NCBI GenBank assembly: GCA_031423015.1
Contig: JANPER010000039.1
Coordinates: 1-64,000 of the forward strand
Reading direction: 5' to 3'
Length of the DNA: 64,000 nucleotides
From: DATGPD01 sp031423015
Lineage (GTDB): Bacteria > Planctomycetota > UBA1135 > UBA2386
The notes under the pieces were generated by a model, which was not told where the DNA came from, ran no database searches, and saw only the letters and a program-made list of their open reading frames with translations. The position numbers and the translations under genes were made by a program. Shown piece after piece: positions 54,633 through 63,381 of this stretch (positions within the stretch are counted from its first letter, which is position 1; each line of letters begins with the position of its first letter).

Positions 54633-56048
54633 ATGGTGAGTCTGCGTTCGTGCCTCGTCGTTCTCGTGCTGGCGGCGGCGTCCCCCGCGCAAGAGCCGTC
54701 GCCCACCCCGCCGCGCCCCAACGTCCTGCTCATCTTGGCCGACGACCTCGGCATCGGCGAGTTGGGCTGCTACGGCCAGCACAAGATCAAGACGCCGCAC
54801 CTCGATCGGTTGGCCGCGCAGGGCATGCGCTTCACGGACGCCTACGCCGGCAGTTGCGTGTGCGCGCCGTCGCGCTGCACGATCCTGACCGGCCAGCACA
54901 CCGGGCACTGCCACGTGCGCGACAACAAGGAACTCGGCGGCTTCACGCGTGGCGCCATCGAGGGGCAAGAGCCGCTGCCCAAGGACACGCCCACGCTCGC
55001 GCGCTTTCTGCACGAGCGCGGCTACGCCACCTGCGCGATCGGCAAGTGGGGGCTCGGTGGGCCAGGCAGCGACGGCGCGCCGGGGCAGCACGGCTTCGAT
55101 CACTTCTTCGGCTACCTGTGCCAGCGCGTCGCGCACAACTACTACCCCGAGCATCTGTGGCGCAACGCCGACCAGGTCGGGCTCCAAGGCAACGTGTGGG
55201 GCAACGCCATCGGCAAGCACTACGCGCCGGACCTCATGCTCGACGAGACGCTGGGCTGGCTGCGCGGCCACCACGGCAAGCCGTTCTTCCTCTACTACGC
55301 CACGCCCGTGCCGCACGCCGCGCTGCAGGTGCCCGCGGACTCGTTGGCCGAATATGCGGACGCGTGGGACGACCCCGCGTACGACGGCAAGAAGGGTTAC
55401 CTGCCGCACGCCAAACCGCGCGCCGCGTACGCCGCGATGGTGACGCGCATGGACCGCGACCTCGGCCGCATCCTGGCGCTGCTCGACGAGCTGAAGCTGG
55501 CGGACGACACGCTGGTGATCTTCACCAGCGACAACGGGCCGACGTGGAATGGCGGCACCGACTCGAAGTTCTTCGACAGTGCGAGCGGTCGGCGCGGCCG
55601 CAAGTGCTCGCTGTACGAAGGCGGCATCCGCACGCCGCTCGTGGTGCGTTGGCCCGGCCAAGTCGCGGCCAACAGCACCAGCGATCACGTGTGCGCCCAT
55701 TGGGATGTTTGGTCGACGATCGCGGCAGCGATGGGGGAGCGGGTGGGAGCGGCCCACGACGGCGTGAGTTTCCTGCCTACGCTGCTGGGTAGCGCCGAGC
55801 AAGCGCAGCACTCGAGTCTCTACTGGGAGTATCACGCTTCCGGTGGCATCCAAGCGGCGCGCCTGGGCAACTGGAAGGCCGTGAAGCGCAACGCCAAGAA
55901 GGCCGACGCCACGATCGAGTTGTACGACCTTGCCACCGACCCTGGCGAGACCAAGGACGTCGCGGGCGCGCACGCCGACGTGGTCGCGAAGGCCGCGGCG
56001 GTGTTTGCCGCGCGCACTCCTTCGCCGGTGAAGGATTGGAACTTCTAG
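54633..56048 (+). CDS. Secreted sulfatase
   Basis: A 471-residue enzyme with a signal peptide (VSLRSCLVVLVLAAASPAQ). The metal site begins NVLLILADDLGIGELGCYGQ. The formylglycine motif CAPSRCTILTGQ starts at Cys77, which an FGE would convert to formylglycine. GKWGLGG and VIFTSDNGP are the further metal/sulfate motifs. Planctomycetes carry many such sulfatases for sulfated polysaccharides. The substrate is undetermined. It starts directly after the purB stop. Confidence 0.94.
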   Translation: MVSLRSCLVVLVLAAASPAQEPSPTPPRPNVLLILADDLGIGELGCYGQHKIKTPHLDRLAAQGMRFTDAYAGSCVCAPSRCTILTGQHTGHCHVRDNKELGGFTRGAIEGQEPLPKDTPTLARFLHERGYATCAIGKWGLGGPGSDGAPGQHGFDHFFGYLCQRVAHNYYPEHLWRNADQVGLQGNVWGNAIGKHYAPDLMLDETLGWLRGHHGKPFFLYYATPVPHAALQVPADSLAEYADAWDDPAYDGKKGYLPHAKPRAAYAAMVTRMDRDLGRILALLDELKLADDTLVIFTSDNGPTWNGGTDSKFFDSASGRRGRKCSLYEGGIRTPLVVRWPGQVAANSTSDHVCAHWDVWSTIAAAMGERVGAAHDGVSFLPTLLGSAEQAQHSSLYWEYHASGGIQAARLGNWKAVKRNAKKADATIELYDLATDPGETKDVAGAHADVVAKAAAVFAARTPSPVKDWNF

Positions 56049-56117
56049 CCTCGGCCGTCTCGTAGGCGCGCGCCCGCGCTACGCTCCCGCGCCGTCTTTT
56101 TCCCACCAGGAGTTCTC

Positions 56118-57287
56118 TTGAATCGAATCCTCAGCCTCGCCGTCGCGGGGATCACCGCCCTTGCGAGTGCGCAGGACCCCGTGCCCAAGTCCGCCATCCC
56201 CGAAGACAAAGATCCCATCACGACCAAGAGTGGCATGAAGTACAGCGTGCTGCAGGCCGGCGAGAAGGACGGGCAGAAGCCCGAACTCGGCGACCGCGTG
56301 AAGGTCAACTACACCGGTTGGCTCGAGAATGGGACTGAGTTCGATACGAACCGCAGCCGCGGCGGCCCGGTGCAGTTTGCGCTCGGCGCCGTGATCCCGG
56401 GCTGGAACGAGGGCGTCGCGCTGATGACTCGCGGCACGCGCAGCAAGTTCACCATTCCGCCGGGGCTCGCCTACGGCGAGGCTGGCGCCGGGCGCGGCGT
56501 GATTCCGCCGAACGCGACCCTGACCTTCGAGATCGAGCTGCTCGACTTCGAGAAGGGGCCGGCCTACGTCGCCATGCAGGCCGACAAGGTGCTCACCGCC
56601 AAGTCAGGCCTCAAGTACGAGATCGCGAGCCCTGGCACCGGCGACGCGCTGACCGCGAGCGACTCCATCGAACTTCAGTTTGGCGTGTGGACCACAGCCG
56701 GTGGATTCGTGATGAACCACTTCTTCCAGCCGCAGCCCCTGCGCATGCCCATCGACCAGTTGCCGGTGCCGTTCATGCAGGAGCTGGCGCTCGAGCTCAA
56801 GGAAGGCGGCGTGTGTATGGCCGAGGTGCCGGTGGCCGACGCGTTCCCCTCGCGCAAGCCGCCGCAGCTCGGTGACGACACGAAGTGCATCTGGATGGTG
56901 AAGGTGGCGCAGGTGTTCCGTGTGCCGGCGTTCCAGGCGCCCGTCGCCGACAAGCTCACCAAGACGGCCAGCGGCCTGCAATACGAAGTGTTGCGCGAAG
57001 GCACTGGCAAGGCGCCGGCCGCGACCGACACGGTGCAGGTGCACTACGCCGGGTGGCTCGAGGACGGCACCGGGTTCGACTCCAGCTACGGGCGCGGCGA
57101 GCCGGCGGAGTTCCCGCTCAACGGCGTCATCGCCGGCTGGACCGAGGGCGTGCAGCTGATGAAGGAGGGTGCCATCTACCAGTTCGTGATCCCGGGCAAC
57201 CTGGCGTACGGCGCTGGCGGCAGTCCGCCCAAGATCGGGCCCAACGCGACGTTGGTGTTCCGCATCGAGCTGGTCAAGGTGCGGTGA
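56118..57287 (+). CDS. Secreted FKBP-type peptidyl-prolyl isomerase with three FKBP-like units
   Basis: A 389-residue protein with a TTG start at 56118 behind AGGAG, then a short signal peptide. The first FKBP domain (about residues 35-145) has GDRVKVNYTGWLENGTEFDT, VIPGWNEGVALM and GLAYGEAGAG. The middle unit (about 155-265) is degenerate and lacks these motifs. The third (about 280-389) has VQVHYAGWLEDGTGFDSSYG, VIAGWTEGVQLM and LAYGAGG. Two active domains flanking a non-catalytic one suggest a periplasmic folding chaperone. The 3' end overlaps the convergent next gene by 14 bases. Confidence 0.92.
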   Translation: MNRILSLAVAGITALASAQDPVPKSAIPEDKDPITTKSGMKYSVLQAGEKDGQKPELGDRVKVNYTGWLENGTEFDTNRSRGGPVQFALGAVIPGWNEGVALMTRGTRSKFTIPPGLAYGEAGAGRGVIPPNATLTFEIELLDFEKGPAYVAMQADKVLTAKSGLKYEIASPGTGDALTASDSIELQFGVWTTAGGFVMNHFFQPQPLRMPIDQLPVPFMQELALELKEGGVCMAEVPVADAFPSRKPPQLGDDTKCIWMVKVAQVFRVPAFQAPVADKLTKTASGLQYEVLREGTGKAPAATDTVQVHYAGWLEDGTGFDSSYGRGEPAEFPLNGVIAGWTEGVQLMKEGAIYQFVIPGNLAYGAGGSPPKIGPNATLVFRIELVKVR

Positions 57288-59028
57288 GCGCGCGCGCGGC
57301 GCGCCGCTGACCGACTTTCAAGAAGATGCCGGCGCCGACCGCGCCGGTGATCAGCACCAGGAAGTTCAGCAACAGAATCGGCAACAGCTTCGTGGGTGCG
57401 GCTGGCGTGGCAGCCGTCTTGGCCGGCGGTGTGGGTGCACTTTCGGTGTGGTCGTGCGCGTCGGTTGCCGCATGGCTTGCGGCGTCGGCGGAGTGTGATG
57501 TTGGATGCGCGGCGTCGTGCGCAGGTGCATGCGCGCTCGCCTTCTCCGTGTGTCGCGTGCGCGCCAGCGGGTTGGTCTCGATCGCCGGCGTGGCGTGGGG
57601 TTCGTGTGTGCCATGCTCATCGTGCGTTGCCATCGCCGGCTCGTGGGGCTGGCCCTTCGCCGGGGTGTGCGCCGCCGCCGAGTGGCCCGCCGTCTTGGCT
57701 GGCGCAGTAGACGCATCGTCGCGCAACCATTCGATCTCGCCATCGACCAACCGATACACGGCGCCGAGCATGCCGAGCTGACCACGGTCGATCAGCCGGC
57801 GTAGGAGCGGGCTGCGCTCGCGCGCCTCGCGTAGCGTGCGTTGCACGTTGCTGTGCACGACGCCACGCTGCAGATCGAGGCCGGTGAGGCCGCGGTGCCG
57901 GCACTCCAGGATCGATGGCTCCAGCCAATCGGCCACCGTGCGCATGCTCGGAGTCAGGCGCGGCGGTTCCGTCCGCAGCAGCAGCTCGGTGACGCCGCAG
58001 CCGTCGGGTGCCAACACCAACACCAGGCCGATACCGAACTCGCGCACCGCGTGCTCGATGCTGCCGAGCACCTCGTCGTCGAGCATGCAAGCCGCCACGC
58101 GCACCACGGCCAGATCGCCGAGCCCGGTGTCGAACACGTGCTCGGGCGACAGGCGCGAGTCCGCGTCGGTGAGGACCAAGGCGAACGGACGCGGCGCGGC
58201 AGCCACCGCCTGTCGGCGTTGCGCGGAGAGATCGAGGTGACCGTTGGCGCCGCCGAGGAACCGGCGGTGTCCGGCCTGCAGAAGCGACAAGGCTACGTGC
58301 GGCGGGAGGCCATTGGCTTTGGTGCGCAACAAGGCCTCGTCACGCCGCTCGGTCACGATGCCGTGCAGCGACCGCGCCGGCAGGATGCTGACCTCGCCGG
58401 TGTCGAGCGCGTACATCGCCGGCACCAGGCGGAACTGTTCAATGCGCAGCAGTTCGCGCAGCACCGCGCTGCGGCGCAGGCACTCGGCCAGGGTCTCGTA
58501 GGTGTTCTCCTCGGCCGCGCGCGCGAGCAGCGCGTCGCCTTCGAGCCCCTCGGCCGCGGCACGCTGCCAAGCGGGTCGCAGGCGACCTGCGATGCGCGCA
58601 AAGCCCGGCGACTCTTCGCCGAGATCAGGGAGTGAAGCAAACTCGCTGCCGTGATGGCCGAGCACAAGGCACAGCGGCGCGCCCAAGTGCTCAGCCGCGT
58701 ACTCGATGCTGGCGAGCGCGGCCGGGTCGGCAACCTGGCCGGCCACCCGCACGACGTACAGCGCCCCGAGCCCGACGTTGAAGATGTGCTCGGGCGCGAC
58801 GCGGCTGTCGGCGCTGGTGAGCACGATCGCCCACGGGGCTTGGCCGTTGGCCAGGGTGCGCCGGACGCCTTCGCCCAGCGGTTGGGGCAGCTGCTCGCCC
58901 TTGACGAACCGCCGGTTGCCCGCGGTCAAGGCGCGGAGCGCTTCATCGGGCGTGACGCGGACCTGTGCCGTCGCGGTGCTCAGAACACACCACGCGATCG
59001 AAAGACCGAACCAAAGCTGCTGACTCAT
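57274..59028 (-). CDS. Membrane-anchored protein with two carbonic-anhydrase-like domains lacking zinc ligands
   Basis: A 584-residue protein from ATG 59028 behind GGGGGAG. A signal peptide (residues 1-22) is followed by two beta-carbonic-anhydrase-like domains. Domain 1 (about 25-200) has IVLTSADSRVAPEHIFNVGL and LVLGHHGSEF; the two zinc cysteines are Ser72 and Ser128, and only His125 remains. Domain 2 (about 235-440) has LVLTDADSRLSPEHVFDTGL and LVLAPDGCGV, with Asp288 for Cys and Pro341 for His. A His/Ala/Thr-rich linker (about 455-545) leads to one C-terminal TM helix (LLPILLLNFLVLITGAVGAG). The Asp-Ser-Arg motif is kept in both, but the zinc site is not. Confidence 0.87.
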   Translation of the reverse strand: MSQQLWFGLSIAWCVLSTATAQVRVTPDEALRALTAGNRRFVKGEQLPQPLGEGVRRTLANGQAPWAIVLTSADSRVAPEHIFNVGLGALYVVRVAGQVADPAALASIEYAAEHLGAPLCLVLGHHGSEFASLPDLGEESPGFARIAGRLRPAWQRAAAEGLEGDALLARAAEENTYETLAECLRRSAVLRELLRIEQFRLVPAMYALDTGEVSILPARSLHGIVTERRDEALLRTKANGLPPHVALSLLQAGHRRFLGGANGHLDLSAQRRQAVAAAPRPFALVLTDADSRLSPEHVFDTGLGDLAVVRVAACMLDDEVLGSIEHAVREFGIGLVLVLAPDGCGVTELLLRTEPPRLTPSMRTVADWLEPSILECRHRGLTGLDLQRGVVHSNVQRTLREARERSPLLRRLIDRGQLGMLGAVYRLVDGEIEWLRDDASTAPAKTAGHSAAAHTPAKGQPHEPAMATHDEHGTHEPHATPAIETNPLARTRHTEKASAHAPAHDAAHPTSHSADAASHAATDAHDHTESAPTPPAKTAATPAAPTKLLPILLLNFLVLITGAVGAGIFLKVGQRRAARALTAP

Positions 59029-59395
59029 GCTGCTGCTCCCCCTGCTCCTCGTGGTCCGGCGCCCAGACCCCTGGGACGACCCGGCGTGCGCCTTCGCACG
59101 TGTCTCCAATCTCGGCGCTTGGTGCTGGTTTCTGCAACCCTTCGCCCGCCCGCCGATGCGGCGGGGGTCTGGCTGTCGGGTTTCGCGGCGCTCGGGCTGC
59201 AATTCGGCTCCCTGTGCTGCCTTGAACGGCGTCGATTCTGCGGTAACCTCCTGCGCCCTTCGACGACCTCGCCTCCGGGGCTGCGGCCCCGCGACCTGCG
59301 AGATTCGTCTGCCGGCGCGGGATGTGGTCATGGCAATGCCGTGGCTATGCCGACGCTGCCTTTTTGTATTGACCCGTTCTTGTTTGATCCAGGCC

Positions 59396-61519
59396 ATGTC
59401 TGACCTCGATACCGCCCGTCCAGGCGCCAGCGCCAAGAAGCCTCCGCCCAGCAAAGACGAGCTGCTGCTCAAGCGCACGCGCAACATCGGCATCATCGCG
59501 CACATCGATGCCGGAAAGACGACGGTGACCGAGCGCATCCTCTACATCACCGGCAAGGTGCACAAGATCGGCGAGGTGCACGAGGGTGCGGCGACGATGG
59601 ACTACCTCGAAGAGGAGCGCAAGCGTGGCATCACGATCACGTCGGCCTCGACGACGTGTCACTGGAAGGACTACAAGATCAACGTCATCGACACGCCCGG
59701 CCACGTCGACTTCACCGCCGAGGTGGAGCGCTCGTTGCGCGTGCTCGACGGTGCGATCGGCGTGTTCTGCGGCGTCGCCGGTGTGCAGCCGCAGTCGGAG
59801 ACGGTGTGGCGCCAAGCCAACCGCTACAACGTGCCGCGCCTCGCGTTCGTCAACAAGATGGACCGGACCGGCGCCAACTTCGACAACGCAGTGCACACCA
59901 TGGGCTCGCGCCTGGGCGCCAACGCCGTGCCGATCAACATGCCGATGGGGGCCGAGAAGGCGTTCAAGGGCGTCATCGACCTGGTGGAGATGAAGGCCTA
60001 CGTCTGGACCGAGGACGACGACGCGCGCGACGTCACCGTGTCCGACGTACCTGCGGAGTACATGGAGGAAGCCCTGCGGCGGCGCGAGACGATGATCGAC
60101 TCGGTTGCCGAGTTCTACGACCCGCTGCTCGAGAAGTTCGTCGAGGGCGAGCCGGTGTCGGCTGAAGAGATCAAGATCGCGATCCGCAACGGCACCATCT
60201 CCATGAAGATGACGCCGGTCTTCTGCGGCGCCGCGTTCAAGGACAAGGGGATTCAGAACGTGCTCGACGGCGTCGTCGAGTACCTGCCCGCGCCGACCGA
60301 GGTGCCGCCGATCGAGGGCATCAACCCGGACACCGGCGAGAAGGTCGTGCGACCCCTGCTGCCGAGCGAGCCGATGTCGGCGCTCGCGTTCAAGACGATC
60401 TCGGACCCCAACGGCGATCTCACCTTCCTGCGGGTCTACACCGGTGTGCTCAGGCAAGGCCACCGCTACTACAACAGCCGCACGCGTCGGGTAGAACGCG
60501 TCGGCCGCCTGGTGCGCATGCACGCCGCGCAGCGCGAGCCGGTGGCCGAGCTGCTCGCTGGCGACATCGGCGCGGTCATTGGCTTCCGCGAGACCGTCAC
60601 CGGCGACTCGGTGAGCGAAGAGGGCCATCCGGTCACCTTCGAGGCGATGCAGTTCCCCGACACGGTCATCTCGATGGCGATCGAGCCCAAGACCAACGCC
60701 GACCGCGACAAGCTCGGGGAAGTGATCGGCAAGCTGGTGCGCGAGGATCCCACGTTCAAGGCGCGCACCGACGAGCAGACTGGCCAGATGGTCATCTCGG
60801 GCATGGGCGAGTTGCACCTCGAGGTCATCTGCAATCGCATCGCCAGCGAGTTCAAGATCGGCGTGCACGTCGGCAAGCCCAAGGTCGCCTACAAGCAGAC
60901 CCTCAAGGCGCCGCGCGACATCGAAGCTCGCCACATCAAGCAGACCGGCGGTTCGGGTCAGTTCGCCGTGTCGCGCGTCCGCTTCAAGCCCGACAACACC
61001 ATCGAGGCGGTGGAGTTCATCAACGCGGTGACCGGTGGCTCGGTGCCCAAGGAGTACATCAAGTCGGTGCAAGACGGCATCCTGTCGTCGGCCGAGGGCG
61101 GCGGGCGCTTGGGCTTCCCCTTCGTCAAGCTGACCGCCGAGCTCTACGACGGCCAGTCGCACGACGTCGACTCCAGCACCATGGCGTTCGAGGCCTCGGG
61201 CGCGTTGGCGTTCCGCATGGCGATCGAGAACAACGCCGTGCTGCTCGAGCCGATCATGGCGATCGAGGTGGAGATGCCGGAGCACAACACCGGCGACGTC
61301 ATCGGCGACCTGAGTTCGCGCCGTGGCCTGATCGAGGAGATGACCACCAAGCCGGGCGGCGTGACCTCGGTGCGCGGCAAGGTGCCGCTGTCGGAGATGT
61401 TCCAGTACTCCACCAGCCTGCGTTCGATGACGCAGGGGCGTGGCCACTACTCGATGGCGCCATCGAGCTACGAGGCCGTGCCGCCGATGATCGCCGAGAA
61501 GCTGCTGAAGGACCTGTGA
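59396..61519 (+). CDS. fusA: Translation elongation factor G
   Basis: A 707-residue GTPase for ribosome translocation, starting at ATG 59396 (MSDLDTARPGASAKKPPPSK). G motifs: AHIDAGKTTVTERIL (G1), DTPGHVDF (G3) and FVNKMD (G4), with the switch segment ERKRGITITSASTTC. The C-terminal domain has VPLSEMFQYSTSLRSMTQGR as usual. The short basic N-terminal tail is slightly longer than in E. coli. It is a stand-alone gene, not in an str operon, so it may be one of several EF-G paralogues. The open frame upstream to 59027 is antisense to the carbonic-anhydrase-like gene. Confidence 0.93.
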   Translation: MSDLDTARPGASAKKPPPSKDELLLKRTRNIGIIAHIDAGKTTVTERILYITGKVHKIGEVHEGAATMDYLEEERKRGITITSASTTCHWKDYKINVIDTPGHVDFTAEVERSLRVLDGAIGVFCGVAGVQPQSETVWRQANRYNVPRLAFVNKMDRTGANFDNAVHTMGSRLGANAVPINMPMGAEKAFKGVIDLVEMKAYVWTEDDDARDVTVSDVPAEYMEEALRRRETMIDSVAEFYDPLLEKFVEGEPVSAEEIKIAIRNGTISMKMTPVFCGAAFKDKGIQNVLDGVVEYLPAPTEVPPIEGINPDTGEKVVRPLLPSEPMSALAFKTISDPNGDLTFLRVYTGVLRQGHRYYNSRTRRVERVGRLVRMHAAQREPVAELLAGDIGAVIGFRETVTGDSVSEEGHPVTFEAMQFPDTVISMAIEPKTNADRDKLGEVIGKLVREDPTFKARTDEQTGQMVISGMGELHLEVICNRIASEFKIGVHVGKPKVAYKQTLKAPRDIEARHIKQTGGSGQFAVSRVRFKPDNTIEAVEFINAVTGGSVPKEYIKSVQDGILSSAEGGGRLGFPFVKLTAELYDGQSHDVDSSTMAFEASGALAFRMAIENNAVLLEPIMAIEVEMPEHNTGDVIGDLSSRRGLIEEMTTKPGGVTSVRGKVPLSEMFQYSTSLRSMTQGRGHYSMAPSSYEAVPPMIAEKLLKDL

Positions 61520-61537
61520 GCTGCGGCTAGCGCAGGT

Positions 61538-61751
61538 AACCGTTCACGGGTCGTCATTGTTTTCCGCTCCCGCTCCCGCTCCCGCTCCCGATCTCGCGCC
61601 TGCGGCGTTAGCACGTGCACACGATCTCGTGCTGCGATCAGCGAGAGGCATAGGACCTGCTGGACGCTGTCGGGAACGGGAACGGGAACGGGAGCGGGAA
61701 CGGGAGCGGGAACGGGAGCGGGAGCGGGTCGACCCCGACCCGTGAACGGTT
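61538..61751. repeat. 214-bp element with perfect 16-bp terminal inverted repeats
   Basis: AACCGTTCACGGGTCG at 61538-61553 and its exact complement at 61736-61751 bound the element. Just inside the left end are four CCGCTC units (61564-61590). Inside the right end are nine CGGGAA/CGGGAG units (61671-61724) that are complementary to them. The middle (about 61591-61670) is unique sequence. Transcribed, it would fold into a long two-part hairpin with an 80-base loop. It starts 18 bases after the fusA stop, so it may terminate that transcript, be a structured RNA, or be a small mobile repeat. Confidence 0.8.
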
Positions 61752-61881
61752 GCTCGCGCAGCGGGATCTATCCGCCGCGCGCCAGGCTGGCTGCAAAGAA
61801 TGTGTGCCGGCGACCACGGGGCACGCGGGCCGTGACTCGCGCCGTGGATCTGTGCGCCCGACGTGGCACAGTGCGTCGCGC

Positions 61882-62426
61882 ATGAACACGTCGAGCCCCG
61901 GTCCGCGCCGCGCCGCGCTCGCTTTCATTCTGATCACGGTGCTCCTCGATGTGTTGGCGCTCGGCGTCACCATCCCGGTGTTGCCCAAGCTGATCGAGTC
62001 GTTCGAGGGCGGCAACGTCGCCAGTGCCGCCAAGGTGGCGGGGTTGTTCGGCACCGTGTGGGCCTGGTGTTCGGCGTGCTCGGCTTCTTGGTGTATGCCC
62101 TGGCGCCGGTGAGTTGGATGGTGCTGGTCGGCGTGCCGATCATGGCGCTGTGGGGTCTGACCGGTCCGTCCGTGCAGTCGCTCATGAGTCGGCGCGTGCT
62201 GCCGACGCAACAGGGTCAACTGCAAGGCGCGCAGGGCAGCCTGCGCGGCATCGCCGCGATGTTCGGCCCGTTCCTGTTCACCTCAGCCTTCCGCTGGGGC
62301 ATCGACGAGTCGCGCGCGGTGCCGCTGCCCGGCGCGCACTTCTTGGTGGCCGCGGCGCTGTTGGTGATGGCGCTCTACGTGGCGCGGGTGGTGACGCGCG
62401 AGGCGGCGCCGTCACACACGGGCTGA
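61882..62426 (+). pseudogene. TetA-like MFS transporter with large internal deletion
   Basis: ATG 61882 opens the first TM helix of a drug:H+ antiporter (ALAFILITVLLDVLALGVTI, then PVLPKLIESFEGG). Near 62065 the frame breaks in GLFGTVWAW and the neighbouring frame continues with VFGVLGFLVYALAPVSWMVL, LTGPSVQSLMSRRVLPTQQG and GAQGSLRGIAAMFGPFLFTS to 62426. In TetA-type proteins these segments lie about 230 residues apart. The middle (roughly TM2-TM8) is deleted, so it cannot be active. Confidence 0.82.
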
Positions 62427-62471
62427 GTCGGCCCCGAGTTGGGCTGTGCTTCCCGACGGCGCTTTCAGCCC

Positions 62472-62789
62472 TCACCCGATCAACTCGATCCCTTCCTGCG
62501 CGATCGCGAAGAACACGCACGCCTCCCCCTCGAGCGCCACCGGGTGGTGCGACGTGCCGTCCTCGTAGCGCACGAACTCGCCAGCGCGATGCTCGCCGCC
62601 CTCGTCGCGGTAGCCGCCCTGCAGGATCAGCAGCTCCTCGGCGCCCTTGTGCTTGTGCCGCGGATAGCTGCAACCGGGCTCCATCTTGATCATCACGGCC
62701 GCGTGGCCCTTGGCGCGGTCGCTGGAATAGAAGTGGATCGACACGCCGCGGTAGCGCGTCGCTTGGAACGGGATGCGGTTGAGATCCAT
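62472..62789 (-). CDS. Cupin domain protein (ChrR-like)
   Basis: A 105-residue single-domain cupin starting at ATG 62789 (MDLNRIPFQATRYRGVSIHF). The metal-binding motif 1 is YPRHKHKGAEELLILQGGYR with two His and a Glu. Motif 2 is VRYEDGTSHHPVALEGE. The closest layout is the ChrR C-terminal cupin of zinc anti-sigma factors, but the zinc-finger N-terminal domain is absent. It is divergent from the QueD-like gene. Confidence 0.87.
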   Translation of the reverse strand: MDLNRIPFQATRYRGVSIHFYSSDRAKGHAAVMIKMEPGCSYPRHKHKGAEELLILQGGYRDEGGEHRAGEFVRYEDGTSHHPVALEGEACVFFAIAQEGIELIG

Positions 62790-62876
62790 GGCCACGGCGC
62801 GGCTATTGTGCCGATCCTTCGCCTGCCTTCGCAGGAACTCTTGTCTGCCGTTGTCTGAGACGCCTGAGATTGCCCG

Positions 62877-63374
62877 ATGGAGACCTGGTCGATCCGCATC
62901 CACAAGGACTACCTGAAGTTCAGCGCTGCGCACTTCTTGATCTTCCCCGACGGCACGGCGGAGCGGCTGCACGGCCACAACTACAAAGTGTACGTCGAGG
63001 TGCGCGGCCCGCTGGACGCGCACGGCTTGGTGATGAACTTCAAGGAGATCAAGCCGATGGTGCGCCAGTTAGTGGACGAACTCGACGAGCATCTGCTGAT
63101 CCCGGGCCAGCACAAGGAACTGCGCGCAACGCGCGGTGAGGACGGCAGCACCACGATCCGCTACCGCGAGCGCCGCTACACGGTGCCGAGCGACGAGGTG
63201 ATCGTGCTGCCGATCACCAACAGCAGCGCCGAGAACCTCGCGGCCTATGTCGGCCGCGAGTTGCTGAAGCGCCTGCACGGCAAGTACCCCGGCATCAAGC
63301 CCGACGACCACGAGGTCGGCGTCGAGGAGACCACGGGCCAGTGCGGGATCTTCCGCTGGAGTGCCGACCGATGA
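62877..63374 (+). CDS. 6-pyruvoyl-tetrahydropterin synthase/QueD family protein without catalytic Cys
   Basis: A 165-residue protein. The zinc histidines are His19 (KFSAAHFLIF), His32 and His34 (RLHGHNYKV). The catalytic Cys that sits four residues before the HGH (E. coli Cys27) is Ala28 here. The Asp-His pair (ELDEHLLIPG) and a glutamate (GVEETTGQCGIF) remain. An insert of about 30 residues lies in the middle (TRGEDGSTTIRYRERRYTVP). QueD makes the 7-deazapurine precursor CPH4; this variant may do another pterin reaction. It is about 90 bases from the cupin start, divergent. Confidence 0.87.
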   Translation: METWSIRIHKDYLKFSAAHFLIFPDGTAERLHGHNYKVYVEVRGPLDAHGLVMNFKEIKPMVRQLVDELDEHLLIPGQHKELRATRGEDGSTTIRYRERRYTVPSDEVIVLPITNSSAENLAAYVGRELLKRLHGKYPGIKPDDHEVGVEETTGQCGIFRWSADR

Positions 63375-63381
63375 GGTGGCG

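Noticed and set aside
59027..59395. A 123-codon N-terminal extension of EF-G.
   Set aside because: It has no EF-G similarity and is GC-skewed overlap sequence. The G1 motif lies about 35 residues after ATG 59396, as in other EF-Gs.
57274..59538. A 754-residue version of the carbonic-anhydrase-like protein starting at 59538.
   Set aside because: The extra 170 residues are Arg-rich and lie in front of a clear signal peptide at 59028. The extension overlaps the fusA start region on the other strand.
61557..61745. A plus-strand frame with a long Glu-Arg repeat (ERERERERER).
   Set aside because: It is only the translation of the CGGGAR hexamer array in the inverted-repeat element, without a ribosome binding site or homologue.
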